Shown one piece after another: positions 43,135 through 51,138 of a stretch of 64,000 nt of DNA. Numbering within the stretch: position 1 is the stretch's first letter; every line of letters begins with the position of its first letter. The DNA is from Herbiconiux sp. SALV-R1 (GTDB taxonomy: Bacteria > Actinomycetota > Actinomycetes > Actinomycetales > Microbacteriaceae). The translations under genes were made by a program, and so were the position numbers. The notes under the pieces are model-generated. The model worked only from the letters and a program-made list of their open reading frames with translations. It searched no databases and was not told where the DNA came from. The DNA is taken from NCBI RefSeq assembly GCF_013113715.1, contig NZ_CP053344.1:620001-684000 (forward strand). The letters are read 5' to 3'.

Positions 43135-44655
43135 TCAGGCGAACCGGCTGAGGATCGCCTTCCCCTGCGGGTCTATCTCGTCGTGGTTGAGCTCGGCGAC
43201 GACCGAGCCGCGGGCCATCACGAGCACGCGGTCGCACATCATCGCCTCGGTGATCTCGGAGCTCGCGATGATGACGGTGCCGCCGCCGCGGGCGTAGTCG
43301 CGGAGGAGCTCGTACATGTCCTCCTTCGCTCCCACGTCGACGCCGCGCGTCGGTTCGTCGCAGATGAGGATGCGCGACTTGCGCACCAGCCAGCGCGCCA
43401 GGATGGCCTTCTGCTGGGTGCCGCCGCTGAGGGTCTTGACGGGCTGGTTGACCCCCGAGACCTTCATGCCGAGCCGGGTCACCATGTCGGCGGCGACCCG
43501 GCGCTCGCGGCGGGAGTCGATGACGCTCAGGCGGCTGAACGCGGGAAGGCTCGCCAGCGTGATGTTGGCGGCGACCCCGAGATCGGGTACGAATCCCGCC
43601 GTCTTGCGGTCTTGGGGGAGCAGGCCGATGCCGCGCCGGATGGCGTCGCGGGGTGCCGCGAGGTCGACCCGCTTGCCGTCGATGCGGATGGATCCGGATG
43701 CGCGTCGCCGGGCCCCGGCGAGGAGGCCGGCCAGCTCCGACTGGCCGCTCCCGATGAGCCCCGACATGCCGAGCACCTCGCCGCGCCGCAACTCGAACGA
43801 CACGTCGTCGACGTGACCCTCGTCGGAGAGGCGGTCGACCGAGAGGATCACCTCCTCGCCGCGGCCCGTCCCGAGGCGGGGTGAGCGCTCGCCGCGCAGC
43901 GCCGTCTCGGCGATCGACCCCTCCAGGCTCTTGCCCACCATGGCGGTCACCACGTCGGAGGGGGTCGAGTCTGCGGTGTCGAACTCGGCGGCTGTCGCCC
44001 CGTCGCGCAGCACGGTGACCGCGTCGCAGAGCGAGTACACCTCGTCCATGCGGTGCGAGATGAACAGCAGGGTCACGCCCTCGGCCGCCAGCGACCGCAG
44101 CACGGTGAACAGCTTCTCGACGTCGGGGCTCGGCAGGGTGGAGGTGGGCTCGTCGAGCAGCAGCACCCTGGCGTCTTTGTGCAGCGCCTTCGCCAGCTCG
44201 ACGGCCTGCTGCTCGGCGGTGGAGAAGCTGCCCACCGGTGCGCGCACGTCGAGGTCGAAACCGACCCTGGCCAGCGCATCCTGAGCCTCGCGGTACATGC
44301 GCGCCCAGTCGACCTTGCCCGCCTGGCGGGGAAGGCGGCCGAGGAAGATGTTCTCGGCGACGGAGAGCGAGGGCACCAGGGAGAGCTCCTGGTAGATGGT
44401 GTGGATGCCGGCGTTCTGCGCATCCGTCGGCTCACGGAAGCGCATGTCCTTTCCACCGAGGCGGATGGTGCCGCCGTCGGGGGTCTCGGCGCCGGAGAGC
44501 ATCTTCACCAGGGTCGACTTGCCCGCCCCGTTCTGGCCGGCGAGGGCGTGGATGGAGCCCTTCGTCACCGAGAACGTCACGCCCTTCAGGGCTTGGACGC
44601 CGAGGTAGCCCTTGGTGATGCCGTCGAGCTCGAGCTCGATCGTGCCGCCCCTCAT
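43135..44655 (-). CDS. ABC sugar transporter ATP-binding protein, two NBDs (RbsA-like)
   Basis: This 506-residue CUT2-type ATPase has two fused nucleotide-binding domains. Domain 1 has Walker A GQNGAGKST, signature FSTAEQQAVELAKAL and Walker B VLLLDEPTSTL. Domain 2 has the degenerate Walker A GLIGSGQSELA, signature LSGGTQQKAILARWL and Walker B ILICDEPTRGVDVGA. ATG 44655 overlaps the stop of the binding-protein gene by 4 bp. The permease follows after 46 bp. It energises import of the sugar handled by this locus. Confidence 0.92.
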   Translation of the reverse strand: MRGGTIELELDGITKGYLGVQALKGVTFSVTKGSIHALAGQNGAGKSTLVKMLSGAETPDGGTIRLGGKDMRFREPTDAQNAGIHTIYQELSLVPSLSVAENIFLGRLPRQAGKVDWARMYREAQDALARVGFDLDVRAPVGSFSTAEQQAVELAKALHKDARVLLLDEPTSTLPSPDVEKLFTVLRSLAAEGVTLLFISHRMDEVYSLCDAVTVLRDGATAAEFDTADSTPSDVVTAMVGKSLEGSIAETALRGERSPRLGTGRGEEVILSVDRLSDEGHVDDVSFELRRGEVLGMSGLIGSGQSELAGLLAGARRRASGSIRIDGKRVDLAAPRDAIRRGIGLLPQDRKTAGFVPDLGVAANITLASLPAFSRLSVIDSRRERRVAADMVTRLGMKVSGVNQPVKTLSGGTQQKAILARWLVRKSRILICDEPTRGVDVGAKEDMYELLRDYARGGGTVIIASSEITEAMMCDRVLVMARGSVVAELNHDEIDPQGKAILSRFA

Positions 44656-45734
44656 TCCTCGTTCGCCTTCACGTAGGTGTCGTCGGCCACGTAGTAGTCG
44701 GCGGCGTTCTCGGGCGTGACGACGGTGGTGTCGATGTAGAGGGTCTTGTCGGGGCACTGCGACTGGTCGTCGTTGAAGGCGGCGAGGGCCATCTTCACGG
44801 CGGTGGCGCCCTGGTCCCATGGCTGGTTCGAGGCGGTGGCCTGGAGCGGGCCGGTCGGGTCGTCCATCATCTCCTTCACCGAGACCATGCCGCCGTCGTA
44901 GCTGGCCAGGATGATGCCGTCGCCCCAGATGCCCGCCTGCTGGAGGCCCTGCACCACGCCGCCGTTCATGACATCGCTCATGCTGTAGACGATCTTGAGG
45001 TCGGGGTTGGCGGTGGCGACGTCGCGGATGGGGGCGAGGGCCTTGTCGGGCTTCCACTCGCCGTACTTCGTGTCGAGGGTGGTGGTCTGGATGCCGGGGT
45101 GGGCCTCCATCACCTTGTCGTAGCCCTCGAGGAAGCCGTTGAAGCGCAGGTCGCTCAGCACGTCGCCCGGGAAGCCGCCGATGCCGACGATCTTCACCTC
45201 ACCGGTGTCGCCGAACTTCTCGAGGGCCTTGTTCGCGGCCACCTCACCGGCGAGCGAGCCGGTGTACTCCTGGTCTTCGGCGACGTAGCAGAACATGTCG
45301 GGAACGAGGCTCTCGTCGAGGTTCGAGTTGACCGTCACGAGCGGGATGCCGGCGTCCTTCAGCGCCTGCACCGACGGGCCGACGCCGATGGGGTCGTTGG
45401 CGTTCATGACGACGACGTCGACGCCCTTGGTGATGAGGGTCTGCACGTCGGCGTTCTGGCGCACCGTGTCGCCGTTGGCGTCGAGCAGTTCGATGCGGGC
45501 GCCGATCTTGTCGGCCTCGGCCTGGCCGCCCTCGACGAGGGTCTTCCACCAGTCGCTGCCGCTGATGCCGCGCTGGCTCCAGCCGATGACGAGGCCGTCG
45601 CCGCTGGCTTTGTCTTCGTCGGAGGCGGGGCCGCCGCCGGCGCGGCACCCGGTGAGGGCGAGGGCTGACACGGCGAGAACTGCAGCGCCGGTGACGAGGC
45701 GGCCGGTGAACCGGCGTCGGGATGACGTGATCAT
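44652..45734 (-). CDS. Sugar ABC transporter substrate-binding lipoprotein
   Basis: This 360-residue lipoprotein has a signal with RRRF and lipobox SALALTGC (lipidated Cys30), then a type I periplasmic-binding fold. The fold shows VIGWSQRGISGSDWWKTLVE, KGVDVVVMNANDPIGVGPSV, GIPLVTVNSNLDE and DVMNGGVVQGLQQAG. It binds the imported sugar at the cell surface. The start at ATG 45734 has GAAGGAG 8 nt before it. It is the first gene of the nine-gene catabolic locus, and both LacI operator types lie upstream. The ligand is not predictable; CUT2 proteins bind mono- or disaccharides, polyols or autoinducer-like sugars. Confidence 0.88.
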   Translation of the reverse strand: MITSSRRRFTGRLVTGAAVLAVSALALTGCRAGGGPASDEDKASGDGLVIGWSQRGISGSDWWKTLVEGGQAEADKIGARIELLDANGDTVRQNADVQTLITKGVDVVVMNANDPIGVGPSVQALKDAGIPLVTVNSNLDESLVPDMFCYVAEDQEYTGSLAGEVAANKALEKFGDTGEVKIVGIGGFPGDVLSDLRFNGFLEGYDKVMEAHPGIQTTTLDTKYGEWKPDKALAPIRDVATANPDLKIVYSMSDVMNGGVVQGLQQAGIWGDGIILASYDGGMVSVKEMMDDPTGPLQATASNQPWDQGATAVKMALAAFNDDQSQCPDKTLYIDTTVVTPENAADYYVADDTYVKANEE

Positions 45735-45824
45735 GAGGACACTCCTTCGTGTGATCTCATCCGCCGGGGATCGGTGCTGACCGATGCGCCTCCGCCGTCG
45801 GAGGCTGACGGATCGTTGTGGCGA

Positions 45825-45839
45825 TGTTAGCGCACTATC
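45825..45839. promoter_or_regulatory. LacI-like operator, type 2, ahead of the ABC operon
   Basis: TGTTAGCGCACTATC, the same 15 bp as at 36478-36492, 90 bp upstream of the binding-protein start. Confidence 0.65.
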
Positions 45840-45898
45840 AGACACATGGCCAAGCAATGCCCCTTCATTTCAGGGTGCTTAATTTCACGCAGGAGTTA

Positions 45899-45916
45899 TG
45901 AGTTACCGATCACTCA
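45899..45916. promoter_or_regulatory. LacI-like operator, type 1, ahead of the ABC operon
   Basis: TGAGTTACCGATCACTCA differs from the site at 36388-36405 only at two of the four central bases. It lies 164 bp upstream of the binding-protein gene and 7 bp beyond the 3' end of the MarR gene. The 189-bp gap otherwise holds only a small CCCT/AGGG hairpin near 45860-45875. Confidence 0.6.
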
Positions 45917-45923
45917 CGCTATT

Positions 45924-46424
45924 TCAGCGGCGGCGGCGGGGCGCTGCGGAGCGCGGCGGGTTCGACCGCATGTGGTCGCGCACGGCCGACAGCGTGCGCC
46001 CGAGCTCGGCCACCTCGCCCGCGTCGATCGGCGCGAGGAAGAGCTTCTTCAGCACCGCGATGTGCCCCGGGAACACCGTGGCGAGCCGGTCGCGGCCGGC
46101 CTGCGTGATCGTCACCGTTACGCTGCGCTCGTCCTCGAGCGATGGCGCCCGGGTGACTAGCCCGGCCTTCTCGAGCAGCCCGGCCTGGTGGGTGAGGCCG
46201 CTCCTGCTGTAGACGACCCCGTCGGCGAGGTCGGTCATCCGTCTGCTGCCTTCGGGGGAGTCGCCGAGGGTGGCGAGCAGCTGGAACTGCACGTAGCTGA
46301 GGTCGCCCGCCTCCTTCAGCTGCTGCTCGACGGCGTGCCGCAGCAGGCTGCTCACCTCGATGAGCGCGAAGTAGGCGCCGAGTTCGGTGGGGTCGAGTGC
46401 TGCGTCGGTCGTCTCGTCGGTCAT
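45924..46424 (-). CDS. MarR-family transcriptional regulator
   Basis: This 166-residue winged-helix protein has helices ELGAYFALIEVSSLLRHAVE at the start, recognition region MTDLADGVVYSRSGLTHQAG (about 63-82) and wing RAPSLEDERSVTVTITQAGR. The Arg-rich tail is DHMRSNPPRSAAPRRRR. It is divergent from a quinone-oxidoreductase gene, the classic layout for a MarR repressor and its target. Two perfect TGCTTCGA-N2-TCGAAGCA palindromes lie between them. ATG 46424 is fixed by a TAGACT box 7 nt upstream. Confidence 0.88.
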   Translation of the reverse strand: MTDETTDAALDPTELGAYFALIEVSSLLRHAVEQQLKEAGDLSYVQFQLLATLGDSPEGSRRMTDLADGVVYSRSGLTHQAGLLEKAGLVTRAPSLEDERSVTVTITQAGRDRLATVFPGHIAVLKKLFLAPIDAGEVAELGRTLSAVRDHMRSNPPRSAAPRRRR

Positions 46425-46431
46425 GGTGCCC

Positions 46432-46437
46432 AGTCTA
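46432..46437 (-). promoter_or_regulatory. -10 box (TAGACT) for the marR gene, leaderless type
   Basis: On the minus strand TAGACT is followed by 7 nt and ATG 46424. It abuts the first MarR operator. Confidence 0.5.
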
Positions 46438-46439
46438 CT

Positions 46440-46494
46440 TGCTTCGAGATCGAAGCACTGTTACAGTCATGGTAAGTGCTTCGACATCGAAGCA
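46440..46494. promoter_or_regulatory. Twin MarR operators
   Basis: TGCTTCGAGATCGAAGCA (46440-46457) and TGCTTCGACATCGAAGCA (46477-46494) are perfect 8-2-8 palindromes differing only in one central base, with centres 37 bp apart. A TACAGT box (46462-46467) lies between them, probably for the plus-strand gene. Confidence 0.8.
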
Positions 46495-46542
46495 AACGGA
46501 TGCGCAAGGTATCCCGCCATCAACCAGCGAAGGAGACACATC

Positions 46543-47481
46543 ATGAAGGCAGCACGTTTCCACCAGCACGGGGCCCCCGAGGTTCTGCAGATCGACGACG
46601 TCGAGACTCCCGCTCCGGGCGCGGGCGAGGTGCGCATCCGCGTCGCCGCGTCGGCGTTCAACCCGGCCGACAACGGCATCCGGGCGGGGTACCTCCCGAT
46701 TCCGGTCGAGCTTCCGCACACCCCGGGTTACGACGTCTCCGGCACGGTCGACGCCCTCGGCGAGGGGGTCTCGGGGCTGGCCGTCGGCGACGCGGTCATC
46801 GGCTTCCTCCCCATGACGGCGCCGGGTGCCGCCGCCGAGTTCGTCGTCGCCCCTGCTTCGGCACTCGTCGCGGCCCCGACCTCGATCGCTCTCGAAGTCG
46901 CGGCGGCGATCCCGTCGGTCTCGCTCACCGCGTGGCAGGCGCTCTTCGACGAGGCGGGCCTGGCTACCGGTCAGCGCATCCTCATCACCGGCGCCGGCGG
47001 CACGGTCGGCGGCTTCGCCGTGCAGTTCGCGAAGCGCGCCGGCGCCCACGTCATCGCCACGGCGAGCCCGCGCTCGGCGGCGTCGGTGCGCGCGGCAGGG
47101 GCTGACGAGGTGGTCGACCACACGGCATCCTCGGTGCTTTCCGCGCTCTCCGCCCCCGTCGACGTCCTCCTCAACCTCGCCCCCCTCGACGCCGACGAGT
47201 TCACCGCCCTCGTCGCCCGCGTTCGCGACGGCGGCGTGGTCGTCAGCACCACCGCCTGGATGCCCACCCCCGACGACGAGTCCCGCTCGGTGCGCTCGGT
47301 GGTCGTCTACGTGCGCAGCGATGCCGACGAGCTCGCCCAGATCGCGTCCCTGGTCGACTCGGGCGCGGTGCGCGTCGAGGTCGCCCGCCGCGTGACCCTC
47401 TCGGGCCTCGCGGACGTGCACGCCGAGGCCACCGCCGGCACCCTCCGCGGCAAGGTCATCGTCCTGCCCACCGTCAACTGA
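46543..47481 (+). CDS. Quinone oxidoreductase-like medium-chain dehydrogenase
   Basis: This 312-residue NADP-dependent enzyme of the zinc-less alcohol-dehydrogenase group has a GroES-like N-domain with PAPGAGEVRIRVAASAFNPAD and HTPGYDVSGTV. The Rossmann domain contains ILITGAGGTVGGFAVQFAKR (about 146-165). No zinc-binding Cys pattern is seen. It reduces quinones or other reactive carbonyls. ATG 46543 has GAAGGAGA before it. It is the target of the adjacent MarR, suggesting induction by a toxic quinone or aldehyde. Confidence 0.88.
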   Translation: MKAARFHQHGAPEVLQIDDVETPAPGAGEVRIRVAASAFNPADNGIRAGYLPIPVELPHTPGYDVSGTVDALGEGVSGLAVGDAVIGFLPMTAPGAAAEFVVAPASALVAAPTSIALEVAAAIPSVSLTAWQALFDEAGLATGQRILITGAGGTVGGFAVQFAKRAGAHVIATASPRSAASVRAAGADEVVDHTASSVLSALSAPVDVLLNLAPLDADEFTALVARVRDGGVVVSTTAWMPTPDDESRSVRSVVVYVRSDADELAQIASLVDSGAVRVEVARRVTLSGLADVHAEATAGTLRGKVIVLPTVN

Positions 47482-47482
47482 G

Positions 47483-47511
47483 GTATATACTCGCGGGCAC
47501 AGCGCATATAC
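47483..47511. promoter_or_regulatory. Probable operator repeats of the RHH/Doc operon
   Basis: GTATATAC (47483-47490) and GCATATAC (47504-47511) are 21 bp apart, two helical turns on the same face, just ahead of the ribosome-binding site. Small repeated AT-rich words of this type suit ribbon-helix-helix dimers. Confidence 0.5.
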
Positions 47512-47524
47512 GAAGGGAGGCATC

Positions 47525-47740
47525 GTGCCCTCGACGAAGACCAAGAAGCTCATCGGCTTCACCCCAGAGCAGATCGAGATGATCAACGAACTCGCCGCTC
47601 GCCAGGGAACGACTTTCACCGCGATCGTGTCAGAGGCGGTCGACGACTACGCCGCTGTTCGTGCCACCGGCATGAACCAGATTCTCGACAGGCTTCTGAT
47701 CGAGCACGGTGACGTCATCGATCGCCTGTCGCGCACGTGA
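47525..47740 (+). CDS. Ribbon-helix-helix antitoxin of the Doc pair
   Basis: This 71-residue protein has an N-terminal strand TKKLIGFTPEQIEMINELAA followed by TTFTAIVSEAVDDYAAVR, the ribbon-helix-helix fold of CopG/ParD-like antitoxins. The last 25 residues are helical and probably bind the toxin. GTG 47525 follows GAAGGGAGG. The toxin gene starts inside its stop (GTGA), the usual coupling of antitoxin and toxin. Phd, the common Doc partner, is of a different fold, so this is an alternative pairing. Confidence 0.75.
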   Translation: MPSTKTKKLIGFTPEQIEMINELAARQGTTFTAIVSEAVDDYAAVRATGMNQILDRLLIEHGDVIDRLSRT

Positions 47741-48135
47741 ACGTGAACCCGATCACGTTCCCAGAAGTCATGCACATCATCGCACGGCTCTTCGATACGG
47801 ATCGGCCCGAAGAGCGCGTCAGGGATTCGGCGCTCCTGCTGTCAGCGATCGGCCGCCCGACCGCCTCCATGTTCGGGCAGGAGGCCTACCCGGGCATTCA
47901 CCACAAGGCCGCCGCACTGCTCCACGGGCTCGCGAAGAACCACTCGCTCTTCGATGGGAACAAGCGGCTGGCCCTAGTCGCCGCGCTCTTCTTCTACGCC
48001 AAGAACGGGTACTGGAACACGATCGACATCGAGGGCGAGTACCAGTTCATGCTCGACGTCGCTTCGGATGAGCTCGACTCGATCGATGAGATCGCTGCCT
48101 GGTTGGGGGAGCGCTTCGCCCCGGAAGCCCAGTGA
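47737..48135 (+). CDS. Doc/Fic-family toxin
   Basis: This 132-residue protein has the Fic/Doc motif HSLFDGNKRLAL (69-80). His69, Asp73, Asn75, Lys76 and Arg77 fit the Doc pattern, in which Lys replaces the second Gly of Fic AMP-transferases; the Phe is one place later than usual. Doc enzymes phosphorylate elongation factor EF-Tu and halt translation. The N-terminal helices (EVMHIIARLFDTDRPEERVR) and the SAIGRPTASMFGQEAYP flap match Doc. It overlaps the antitoxin gene by 4 bp and ends one base before the convergent kinase-like gene. Confidence 0.82.
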   Translation: MNVNPITFPEVMHIIARLFDTDRPEERVRDSALLLSAIGRPTASMFGQEAYPGIHHKAAALLHGLAKNHSLFDGNKRLALVAALFFYAKNGYWNTIDIEGEYQFMLDVASDELDSIDEIAAWLGERFAPEAQ

Positions 48136-48136
48136 C

Positions 48137-49723
48137 CTAGCGGTCGTCGGCCCGTGCGTCGACGTCGTTGCGACCGCGGCCGGTGGGAAGAGCGGGCCCG
48201 CCCGGGGGCAAGACTTCACCCAAGAACTTCTCGAAGGAGGGGAAGAGGGCCGCGTGGTCGCGGGAGGCGCGTTCGGCCTCGAGCCCGATGCGCAGCACGT
48301 CGTTCAGGGGCATCGCGTCGGCGTCGAGGCGGGCGCGGAGCGCCGCCATGCGCTCGTAGGGGGAGCCGCCCGCATCCGACTCGGCACCGGATGCGATGCC
48401 GAGCCCCGCCTGCAACGGCGCCAGGTCGGGCAGCACGCCGAGCGACCCGGGCACCTCGACCGTCGCCATCGGCAGCCGTCCGGGCGTCGGGACGGGCAGC
48501 ACCCGCACGGGGTCTGACAGCACCTCGACCTCGCCGTGGGCGTTGCGGGCCCGCACGCTGATGCGTCCGCTCTGCCGCGCGGTGAAGCGCTCCGACACCA
48601 CGCGCCGCGCCACCTCGCGGGTGATGAACGCGCGGCCCGGCAGCTCGATCGTGACCTGCTGCGCGCCCGACACCGAGATCTCGAGCCGCACCTCGTCGCC
48701 CTCCGCCACGAGCGCCGGGCTCACGTCGACGCTCCGGATGACGGGTGCCGCGAGATTCTCGAGCAGCACGCCGCGGAGGTAGCCGTACCAGTCGGCGGCC
48801 GACGGGCGGTGCGAGGCGTCGTCGGCGAGCGCATCCGTCATCAGCTGCAGCCCGGTCGCGTCGAACACGGTGCGCACGCGATCGGGGTCACGACTCCGCT
48901 CCAGCCCCTCGCCCGCCGGTGCGAGCACCCGCAGGATGAGCAGCGCGAGCTTGTACCGATCGGTCGCGGGAGTCTGCACCGACGGAGTCGTCGTGAGCGC
49001 AGCATCCGCCTCGCCGTAGGCCTCGGGTGCCGCCCAGCCCGCGCTGTTGCGCTGCAGCGCCTCCTCGCCCGCGAACGCCGCACCCTCGCACCCCACGACG
49101 AACGCCGACGCCACCTCGCCCGCCCCGAACAGCACCGACCGCTCGCTCAGGTCGCCGAACACGACACCGTTGCGGTGCAGCAGTTCGACCAGCACGCACA
49201 CCCGGGCGAGCACGGTGATGCGGGTGAGCAGGTCACGCTCCGACACCACCGCGGCTCCCGCCCGCCGAGCGCGCTTCGGCGCGCCGACCAGCCACTTCAC
49301 CTGCTGCGGCGCCTTGCTCCCGCGGCTGCCGCCCTCCTCGACGGGCACGAAGTAGAACGGATGCGCGGCCAGCGGCACGAGACACCCCACGACCCCGCCG
49401 TCGTCGCCCTCCACCACGGCCAGCGGCCACGCCGCCACCCCGTCGAGCGTCGCCCGGTCGCGCGCCTCGAACCCCCAGCGCAGGGCGACGAGCCGCGCGA
49501 GGGTCGCCGAGTTCCAGAACGGGGCGTCCGCGTCGCGGAACCGCACGAACGCGAGCCCGCCGCGGTGCCCGGGCACGGTGAAGCTGTCGAGCCGCAGCGC
49601 CTCGGTCGCCGGCCCGCCGCCGATCGGCGTGCGCGCTCCGAGGTCGGCTTCGCGCACCCGGATGCCCGCGGCCCGCGAGACGGGTCGCCCGTCGGCGGCT
49701 TCGGGGGGCTGAGACTCTGACAC
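48137..49723 (-). CDS. Protein-kinase-like (probable pseudokinase) protein with Ig-like domain
   Basis: This 528-residue protein has a kinase-like fold (about 40-330). ALRWGFEARDRAT stands near the N-lobe. LLTRITVLARVCVLVELLHR leads to NGVVFGDLSERSVLF, which matches the catalytic loop (H-x-x-x-x-D-x-x-x-x-N) with Ser in place of the metal-binding Asn. VVGCEGAAF stands where DFG is expected, lacking its Asp. TDRYKLALLILRVL resembles the F-helix. A beta domain of Ig type follows (about 335-425; VSPALVAEGDEVRLEISVSG), then a helical tail. It resembles YegI-type kinases found with DUF4407 or VWA proteins. It starts at GTG 49723 within a promoter shared with DUF4407. Confidence 0.7.
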   Translation of the reverse strand: MSESQPPEAADGRPVSRAAGIRVREADLGARTPIGGGPATEALRLDSFTVPGHRGGLAFVRFRDADAPFWNSATLARLVALRWGFEARDRATLDGVAAWPLAVVEGDDGGVVGCLVPLAAHPFYFVPVEEGGSRGSKAPQQVKWLVGAPKRARRAGAAVVSERDLLTRITVLARVCVLVELLHRNGVVFGDLSERSVLFGAGEVASAFVVGCEGAAFAGEEALQRNSAGWAAPEAYGEADAALTTTPSVQTPATDRYKLALLILRVLAPAGEGLERSRDPDRVRTVFDATGLQLMTDALADDASHRPSAADWYGYLRGVLLENLAAPVIRSVDVSPALVAEGDEVRLEISVSGAQQVTIELPGRAFITREVARRVVSERFTARQSGRISVRARNAHGEVEVLSDPVRVLPVPTPGRLPMATVEVPGSLGVLPDLAPLQAGLGIASGAESDAGGSPYERMAALRARLDADAMPLNDVLRIGLEAERASRDHAALFPSFEKFLGEVLPPGGPALPTGRGRNDVDARADDR

Positions 49724-49756
49724 GAGGAGCGAAGTTACCCGAGCTACATCAGCGTT
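49717..49756 (-). promoter_or_regulatory. Promoter of the kinase-like gene, shared type with 35068-35107
   Basis: On the minus strand the pattern is AACG-N2-GATG-N8, then GTAACTTCGCTCCTCGTG and four further bases. Twenty-one of the last 22 bases match the DUF4407 promoter, and the spacing of the upstream words is the same. The GTG at 49723 is the start codon. Confidence 0.7.
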
Positions 49757-49792
49757 GTCTGAGGCGTGCGTGGACGGGGCCGGCGGGCCTCG

Positions 49793-51136
49793 TCACGAGA
49801 CCCGCTGAGGGTGCCCCGCATCCGACCCGATCCCGGCCACCGGCGCCACGTCGTCCTCCCGCGGCACCCGCCCGCTCCGCTTGATCGTCAGCACCAGCAC
49901 CGCCCCGAGCAGCATGATGCCGCCCGTGATGTACAGCGCCACCGTGGCCGACCCGAGCGAGTCCTTCACCGCACCGATGAGGTACGGCGCGGCGAAGCCC
50001 GCGAGGTTGCCGGTCGAGTTGATGAGCGCGATGCCGCCGGCGAGGGCGGTGCCCGCGAGCATCGAGGTCTGGAAGCTCCAGAAGATGGCCGGGATCGACA
50101 GCGCACCCGCGTTGGCGAGCGACAGCCCGATGACGCCGAGGATGGGGTTCGAGGTTCCCGCCACGATGCACAGCGCGAACCCGAGGGCCGACAGCACGAA
50201 GGCCGCCGCGATGAACTTCTTGCGCTCGCCGACCCGGTCGGAGAGGAAGCCGAAGGTCACCATCGAGACGATCGCGGCGAGCGACGGGATGGCCGAGATG
50301 AACCCGATCGCGATGGGGCCCGCGAACCCGAGCTCGCCGACGAGGTTGGGAAGCCAGAAGCTGATGCCGTAGAGCGCGAAGTTGTAGGAGAAGTAGACGG
50401 CCGTGAGCATCCAGATCAGCTTGCTCTTGAACACCTGGCGCAGCGGCGTGTGGCCACCGGCGGGTGCTTCGGCGGCGAGCAGGGCGCCGAGGCGGTCCTT
50501 CTCGGCGGGCTTCAGCCACTTCACGGTGCGGTAGTCCTCCTGCAGCACGAACAGGATGACGATGCCGAGCAGCACGGTGGGGATGGCCTCGATGAAGAAC
50601 AGCCACTGCCAGCCGGCGTGCCCGCCGATGCCGTCCATGTTGGCGAGGATGACGCCCGACACCGGTCCACCGATGAGGCCGGAGGAGGCGAGGGCGATGT
50701 AGAAGATGCCCCAGGCTCGCCCGCGGCGGCTCGGCGGGAACCACGACGCCATGTAGAACAGGATGCCGGGGATGAAGCCCGCCTCGGCCACACCGAGCAG
50801 GAACCGCAGCAGGTAGAACAGCCACTCGCTGTTCACGAAGAACATGAGCCCCGAGATGATGCCCCAGGTGATCATGATGCGCGCGATCCACTTGCGGGCG
50901 CCGACACGGGCGAGGATCAGGTTCGAGGGGATCTCGAAGATGAAGTACCCCACGAAGAACAGGCCGGCGCCGAGGCCGTAGACGGCGTAGGAGAAGCCGA
51001 GGTCGGCGCTCATCGTCTCCTGCGCGTAGCCGATGTTCACCCGGTCGAGGTACGACAGGAAGAACCCGAGCATGGCGAGGGGGAGGACGCGCAGCATCAC
51101 CTTGCGGAAGAGCTTGTCGTCGTTGACAGTGTTCAT
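49793..51136 (-). CDS. MFS transporter, anion/sugar-acid (ACS) type
   Basis: This 447-residue protein has 12 membrane helices. LSYLDRVNIGYAQETMSADL in helix 1 and the loop is the signature of the ACS (anion:cation symporter) family, which carries glucarate, galactarate, tartrate and similar acids. FLLGVAEAGFIPGILFYMASWFP marks helices 4-5. It lies 2 bp after the amidohydrolase gene, so it is third in the operon. Likely imports the acid sugar or its lactone for the pathway encoded around it. Confidence 0.88.
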   Translation of the reverse strand: MNTVNDDKLFRKVMLRVLPLAMLGFFLSYLDRVNIGYAQETMSADLGFSYAVYGLGAGLFFVGYFIFEIPSNLILARVGARKWIARIMITWGIISGLMFFVNSEWLFYLLRFLLGVAEAGFIPGILFYMASWFPPSRRGRAWGIFYIALASSGLIGGPVSGVILANMDGIGGHAGWQWLFFIEAIPTVLLGIVILFVLQEDYRTVKWLKPAEKDRLGALLAAEAPAGGHTPLRQVFKSKLIWMLTAVYFSYNFALYGISFWLPNLVGELGFAGPIAIGFISAIPSLAAIVSMVTFGFLSDRVGERKKFIAAAFVLSALGFALCIVAGTSNPILGVIGLSLANAGALSIPAIFWSFQTSMLAGTALAGGIALINSTGNLAGFAAPYLIGAVKDSLGSATVALYITGGIMLLGAVLVLTIKRSGRVPREDDVAPVAGIGSDAGHPQRVS

Positions 51137-51138
51137 GG

